Below, piece by piece: positions 60,311 through 64,000 of a stretch of DNA of 64,000 nucleotides (the stretch's first letter is position 1; each line of letters opens with the position of its first letter). Location: assembly GCA_024138015.1 (NCBI GenBank), contig JAMXBB010000001.1, positions 97,325,845-97,389,844 on the forward strand, read 5' to 3'. This DNA comes from Lumnitzera littorea (taxonomy: Eukaryota; Streptophyta; Magnoliopsida; Myrtales; Combretaceae). Both the position numbers and the translations under genes were made by a program. The notes under the pieces are model-generated. The model saw nothing but the letters and a program-made list of their open reading frames with translations. It did not search any database and was not told where the DNA came from.

Positions 60311-60321
60311 CTTCCATGAAA

Positions 60322-60720
60322 CTAGCCATTAGTCTCTATTCCCCTATTAATATATGAAATAAGTGCTTTAAAGCTATCAAAGGTAAAATATTCTTTCTTT
60401 AACTTATCAACCAGTAAGAAGGTTAGTAAAGAAAGACCAAAATAAGTCATTTCCTCATGCATCCTTAATAATGCATCAGCTACTTTATTCTCGACACTAG
60501 CCTCATAAACAATAGAGTAGCCATTCCCCAACAATTTTGCTAAGCACTTTTGTTGCTTTGGCGTTTGTATGACTTGATTCAAACTTACTTTTAGGCTTCT
60601 ATGATATGATTGAATTACAAAGTGTTTGCTTAACACATGCTAATGCCGCTTCCTTACTACTTATAAGATTGCATGAAATTCTCAAACATAAGCAAAAGTC
60701 TTAGATAAATGTGCAGATAA
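60322..60720 (-). pseudogene. Chromovirus pol remnant: RNase H
   Basis: 104 codons are open from 60636 to 60322. They include Ser-Leu-Lys-Val-Ser-Leu-Asn-Gln, Thr-Pro-Lys-Gln-Gln-Lys-Cys, Lys-Leu-Leu-Gly-x6-Val-Tyr and Glu-Asn-Lys-Val-Ala-Asp-Ala-Leu, which match the gypsy RNase H C-terminal half (DHxSLKxLLxQ, TPxQQKWLxKLLG, ENxxADALSR). The catalytic Asp of the last motif is kept. Confidence 0.75.
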
Positions 60721-60899
60721 TTTCTTGCTATATAAAAGTTGATTTGGCTTCATTTGTCTACACAAAATTATTTCTCTATAACATATCTGTCAAGGGGGCA
60801 ACTACAAATGCATATCTTCTTACAAACCTCCTATGATACCTTGATAAACCTAAGAAAGCACGTAATTGTTCAATATTGGCTGGAAAATAACATTATGAA

Positions 60900-61650
60900 A
60901 TTGCAGTAATCTTAGAAGAGTCCAGACTAACTCCATCTTTAGATACAATGTGTCCCAAGTAATCACTTATGTCCTCCCCAAAAGAGCATTTACTCTCTTT
61001 GGGATGGAAAGTGTTATCTAATAGGGCTTATAATAGTTGAGATAAATGTTCCAAATGTAAAGCCATTGATTTACTATAAATAAAGATATCGTCAGAAAAT
61101 AAAACGACAAATTTCCTTATAAATGGCTTAAAATTACTATCCATAATGGCTTGAAAAGTAACTGGTGCATTAGTTAATCCAAATGACATGACAAGGAATT
61201 CTTAATATTTCTCATGTGTGTGAAATGCAATTATCTCAACATCATCCTCATGCATTATTATATGATGATATCTTACTCTTAAATCCAATTTAGAATAAAT
61301 TGAGGCACCACTTAACTCATCTAACAACTTACCAATAGTGGGTGTTGGGAATTTATCTTTAACAATAGCTTAGTTTAGTGCTCAATATTCAATGCAAAAA
61401 TGCTATGTACCAAATTTTTTCTTAACTAACAAAATAAGAGAAGAAAAAGGGCTACTACAATGTTAAATAATTCCCTGTTTCAACATATCTCTTACTTGTT
61501 TCTCAATTTCACTTTTTCTAAAATATAGATATCTATAAGGCTTAACATTAATAAGAGAAGTACCTAGTTCCAAATGAATTCTGTGTTATATCTGTCTTAA
61601 TGGTGGTAATGATGAAGGTGCCACAAACAGATAAGCAAATTTACCTAAAA
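60900..61650 (-). pseudogene. Chromovirus pol remnant: reverse transcriptase
   Basis: The best block, at about 61190-61075, reads Gly-Leu-Thr-Asn-Ala-Pro-Val-Thr-Phe-Gln followed by Val-Leu-Phe-Ser-Asp-Asp-Ile-Phe-Ile-Tyr-Ser-Lys-Ser. The Asp-Asp pair of the active site is intact. Upstream, Tyr-His-His-x-Ile and Lys-Phe-Gly-type phrases continue to about 61600 with stops. Downstream is the usual connection sequence with Gly-His-Ile-Val-Ser-like residues. This is the element's RNA-to-DNA copying enzyme, now not translatable as one piece. Confidence 0.75.
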
Positions 61651-62084
61651 TACTTGCTTTAGTTGAGTATTGTTGGTAATAGACTCATCCAATGTCTCAC
61701 AATTCACCTCGTAAGCCAATAACTGAATGCAATAAGCTATTGCATCTATCTTAAGTAGCTGTCTCAGTTGGTTGTATGTAATATGTGTTGCCACTGCACT
61801 ATCATCTCCATTCAATATGACCATAATATCATTTCACATGAATTGCATCTGTAAAGTACTGTAATCTATTATGATTGGTCTTAAATTCTATAACCACTAT
61901 ACTCCTAACACCATTTCTGCACCTTGTATTAGCAACACATAAAATGTTTCAACAAATTCAATACCTTGAATGTGAAATGAAACATTCTCACATTTGCCTT
62001 CACATAAGAGTCATGTGCCATTACTAATCATTACGTGAAATTTAGTAGAAAGTCATTGTTAGTCCCCAAATGTTAGACTAATCT

Positions 62085-62427
62085 CTATTGTATAAAGTTA
62101 TGAATACTCCCTGTATCCACTAGTATAGAAACAAAATTACTACCCAAGTATCCTGTAAACTTTAATGTTTTAGGAATTGTGGTGCTAGAAAGTGCATGAA
62201 AACTATTAGTGCCTAAATCATTCTCAACTTCCTCTTCTTCATGTACTTCAGGTATGTATTCTTCTTCTAGTTGTTCACATTCATGCAGCTCATCTTCAAT
62301 CATCAATAATAAGAACAGTTTCTTGCATTTATGGCCTTTGTGAAATTTCTTATCGTAATTGTAACAAAGACCTTTTTACCTTTCTAACTTACATTTTTGC
62401 TTATGTCATTTTCTTAATAGGCAAAGT
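62085..62427 (-). pseudogene. Chromovirus gag-pol remnant: zinc knuckle and aspartic protease start
   Basis: At about 62375-62320 the minus strand reads Cys-Tyr-Asn-Tyr-Asp-x-Lys-Phe-x-Lys-Gly-His-Lys-Cys, a CCHC knuckle whose second Cys has become Tyr (a G-to-A type change). A Glu-rich spacer with Glu-Glu-Glu-Tyr-Ile-Pro-Glu follows. The protease start is Phe-Val-Ser-Ile-Leu-Val-Asp-Thr-Gly-Ser-Ile-His-Asn-Phe-Ile, with the catalytic Asp-Thr-Gly intact (about 62128). The knuckle would bind retroelement RNA and the protease would process the polyprotein. Confidence 0.75.
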
Positions 62428-62429
62428 TT

Positions 62430-64000
62430 TTTATGAACCCACTATAAACCCTATAAAGTTTTAAACTATACCTTAAATCGAATCAAGTGCCCTATACAAT
62501 TTCTTAAGACAATAAAGCTAAATAAATTTAAAATTTAACTAAACTATACCTTAAACCTGAACTTAAGACGAATGAGAAAAACCTTAATATACTAATTAAA
62601 AACTCTAATCGCATATAGAAACCCTATACCCTATATATACATAAAGACAAGACATTGAACTTGAATCTAAAAAAAACCCTAAAACCAAAACCCTAAACTT
62701 ATAAAATATATAAATTTATCCTAATAGTGATAAAGCTCTAATTTGGTATAATTATCAATAAACACTCATAATCGTATAAAATCGTTAACAAATGAATAGA
62801 GATAATTTCTAATTATTAATATATAAAAAGAATAACAAATTAATTAAATAAATTAATAAGATTATAAATACCACCCCATGACTATTCTGGTGTCACATAT
62901 ACATGTATATATATATTTGTGTTAGTTATTATATTGATTTAATTTTACTACATACTTTATGTTTATGTATTATATAGTATACATTAATTCTATATTCTAT
63001 ATTTTTCCTATAGTTATATCATATTTTATCCTAATTATTATTTTAAAGTTAACCCATTTTTCTACACCTAGACAATTTAAAAGTAGGAAAAACTTTTTAA
63101 GAAAAGTAAGAAAAGTAAGAAAGTAGAATTATTATTTTTTCTTTCTTTCTTTCTTCTTTTCTTTTCTTTCTTTCTTTTTTCTTTTTGTTTTTCTTTCCTT
63201 TCCCCATTTTTGGCTGCCAACTGTCCTTTGTATCATCCCATGTGATGAAATTAGATAAAATAATATCAAACTATGCAACCTTATCCCATGTGCTTTAATT
63301 AAGATAAGATTAAGTCAAATCATCTTTCTTTCTTTTTTTTTTTTCTCTTTTACCGTTGGTTGATTCTACCTACACAAACACAATTCCAATTTCACTTTTC
63401 TTTTTACAATTTCGAGTTTACACTTAATCCCTCTTATCCCTCTCTTTGGCTAACAATATCTCTCCCTTTCTGGTCTCTTAATTTCTTGATTTTCTACCCT
63501 TTTTTTCCATTATTTACCACCTCTATTTTATAGCATATTATCTTATCTTCACTTCAAATGAGTTAAGGATTTAGAGAAGGAAAGAAGGAGGATATCTTCC
63601 CAAATACTTCAAGATAAGAGTAATCAAAATACTACTATATGTTATATTTGTTTCTTCCCTTGTAATATGAACTTTTATGTATTCCTTTGATTTTGATATG
63701 TATCTTGTAGTATTTTTTGTATTAGAAACATATTAGTAAGAGTTATATGTACTTTTTAGTATCTCTTATAGTAGGAATTATATATATGCATTTAGTTTTA
63801 TGTATCAAGTGATACAAAATACATATTAATTTAGGTTTACAATTTTTCTTCTTAATTATGTATTCATGTATGTATACACTTAAATATACTTATTTATATG
63901 TATATATACATACACTTCTTTATATATATAGTACATATAAATATAAGTAAATATATATTTATTTACACTTGAAAACTTATGCGTATTGCATAAATATAAT
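62430..64000 (-). repeat. AT-rich LTR-like repeat, truncated by the window edge
   Basis: On the minus strand it ends with the same series of phrases as the insertion at 12219-14215. These are agggttttggttttagggtt (compare ttttaaggttttttgt), a ttataagttta stretch, and the ataattatcaataa/gttaacaaatgaa series at 62740-62800. Both copies also carry a purine/pyrimidine-rich tract (63120-63350 here, 13375-13760 there) and a CATA-rich stretch. It sits directly against the broken gag of the chromovirus, so it is best read as an insertion. Telomere-like ccctaaa repeats occur at 62677-62698. Confidence 0.5.
63130..63200. repeat. (CTTT)n-rich pyrimidine tract
   Basis: About 60 bases mainly of tttctttctttc pattern inside the LTR-like repeat. 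Confidence 0.75.

Larger units (their letters stand above)
58980..62430 (-). mobile_element. Decayed Ty3/gypsy chromovirus, minus strand, interrupted in gag
   Basis: From high to low coordinates: zinc knuckle, protease, reverse transcriptase, RNase H, integrase and chromodomain, the order of Ty3/gypsy chromoviruses. At the gag side the similarity ends near 62427, where a Leu-Pro-Ile-Lys-Lys block normally found upstream of the knuckle meets unrelated AT-rich DNA. Compared with the Tat element at 24-33 kb it has no extra RNase H and no antisense ORF, so the two belong to different lineages. Confidence 0.82.

Noticed and set aside
1..64000. CRISPR arrays, bacterial operons, ribosomal or transfer RNA genes
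   Set aside because: No regular spacer-repeat pattern and no tRNA or rRNA signature were found; gene structure, introns and elements are those of a plant nuclear genome.

Overview
This is a nuclear window from a plant, almost certainly a eudicot. It is very AT-rich and gene-poor, with long introns and many decayed transposable elements. Two protein genes can be reconstructed exon by exon, both on the minus strand and both matching plant families: a chloroplast J-domain co-chaperone of the J20 type (4372-6655) and an RS-rich RNA-binding protein of the Arabidopsis IRR (At3g23900) type (52024-58265). I cannot name the species. One ambiguous base (N) sits at 12204.

Layout. 1-3180: AT-rich, nothing recognised. 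3190-3980: locally higher GC, with a 22-bp duplication and an exon-like open stretch ending at 3980 that I could not identify. 4372-6655: the two-exon J20 gene with a GA/CT tract just upstream of its start. 7100-10180: AT-rich spacer. 10189-15389: an autonomous-type hAT transposon whose ends are fixed by an 8-bp target duplication (ACTATAAG); its transposase is broken and partly replaced by an AT-rich insertion. 15.4-24 kb: AT-rich with several TIR/MITE-like elements, one nested inside another. About 24-33 kb: a higher-GC Ty3/gypsy element of the Tat type with pol on the minus strand, an 88-bp tandem repeat after pol, and a long decayed ORF on the opposite strand. 33-39.8 kb: AT-rich, LTR-like remnants. 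39849-40968: a 1.1-kb foldback palindrome. About 41-46 kb: a decayed L1-type LINE on the minus strand. 46425-47105: another inverted-repeat element. 47.1-50.6 kb: AT-rich spacer. 50.6-58.3 kb: the IRR-like gene with its 3' and 5' flanks. 58.9-62.43 kb: a decayed chromovirus (Ty3/gypsy with chromodomain), minus strand. 62.43-64 kb: an AT-rich repeat related, in inverted orientation, to the insertion inside the hAT element.

The two genes are unrelated in function and look like ordinary euchromatic islands in repeat-rich DNA. All transposon coding regions carry stops and frameshifts. Where the ancestral residue can be judged, many stops look like Gln or Trp codons turned into TAG, as expected of old methylated copies. 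I saw no convincing new biological system. The most unusual items are the long foldback palindrome, the Tat element with an opposing ORF and its own TATA-like box, and the repeat shared between the hAT insertion and the right end of the window.
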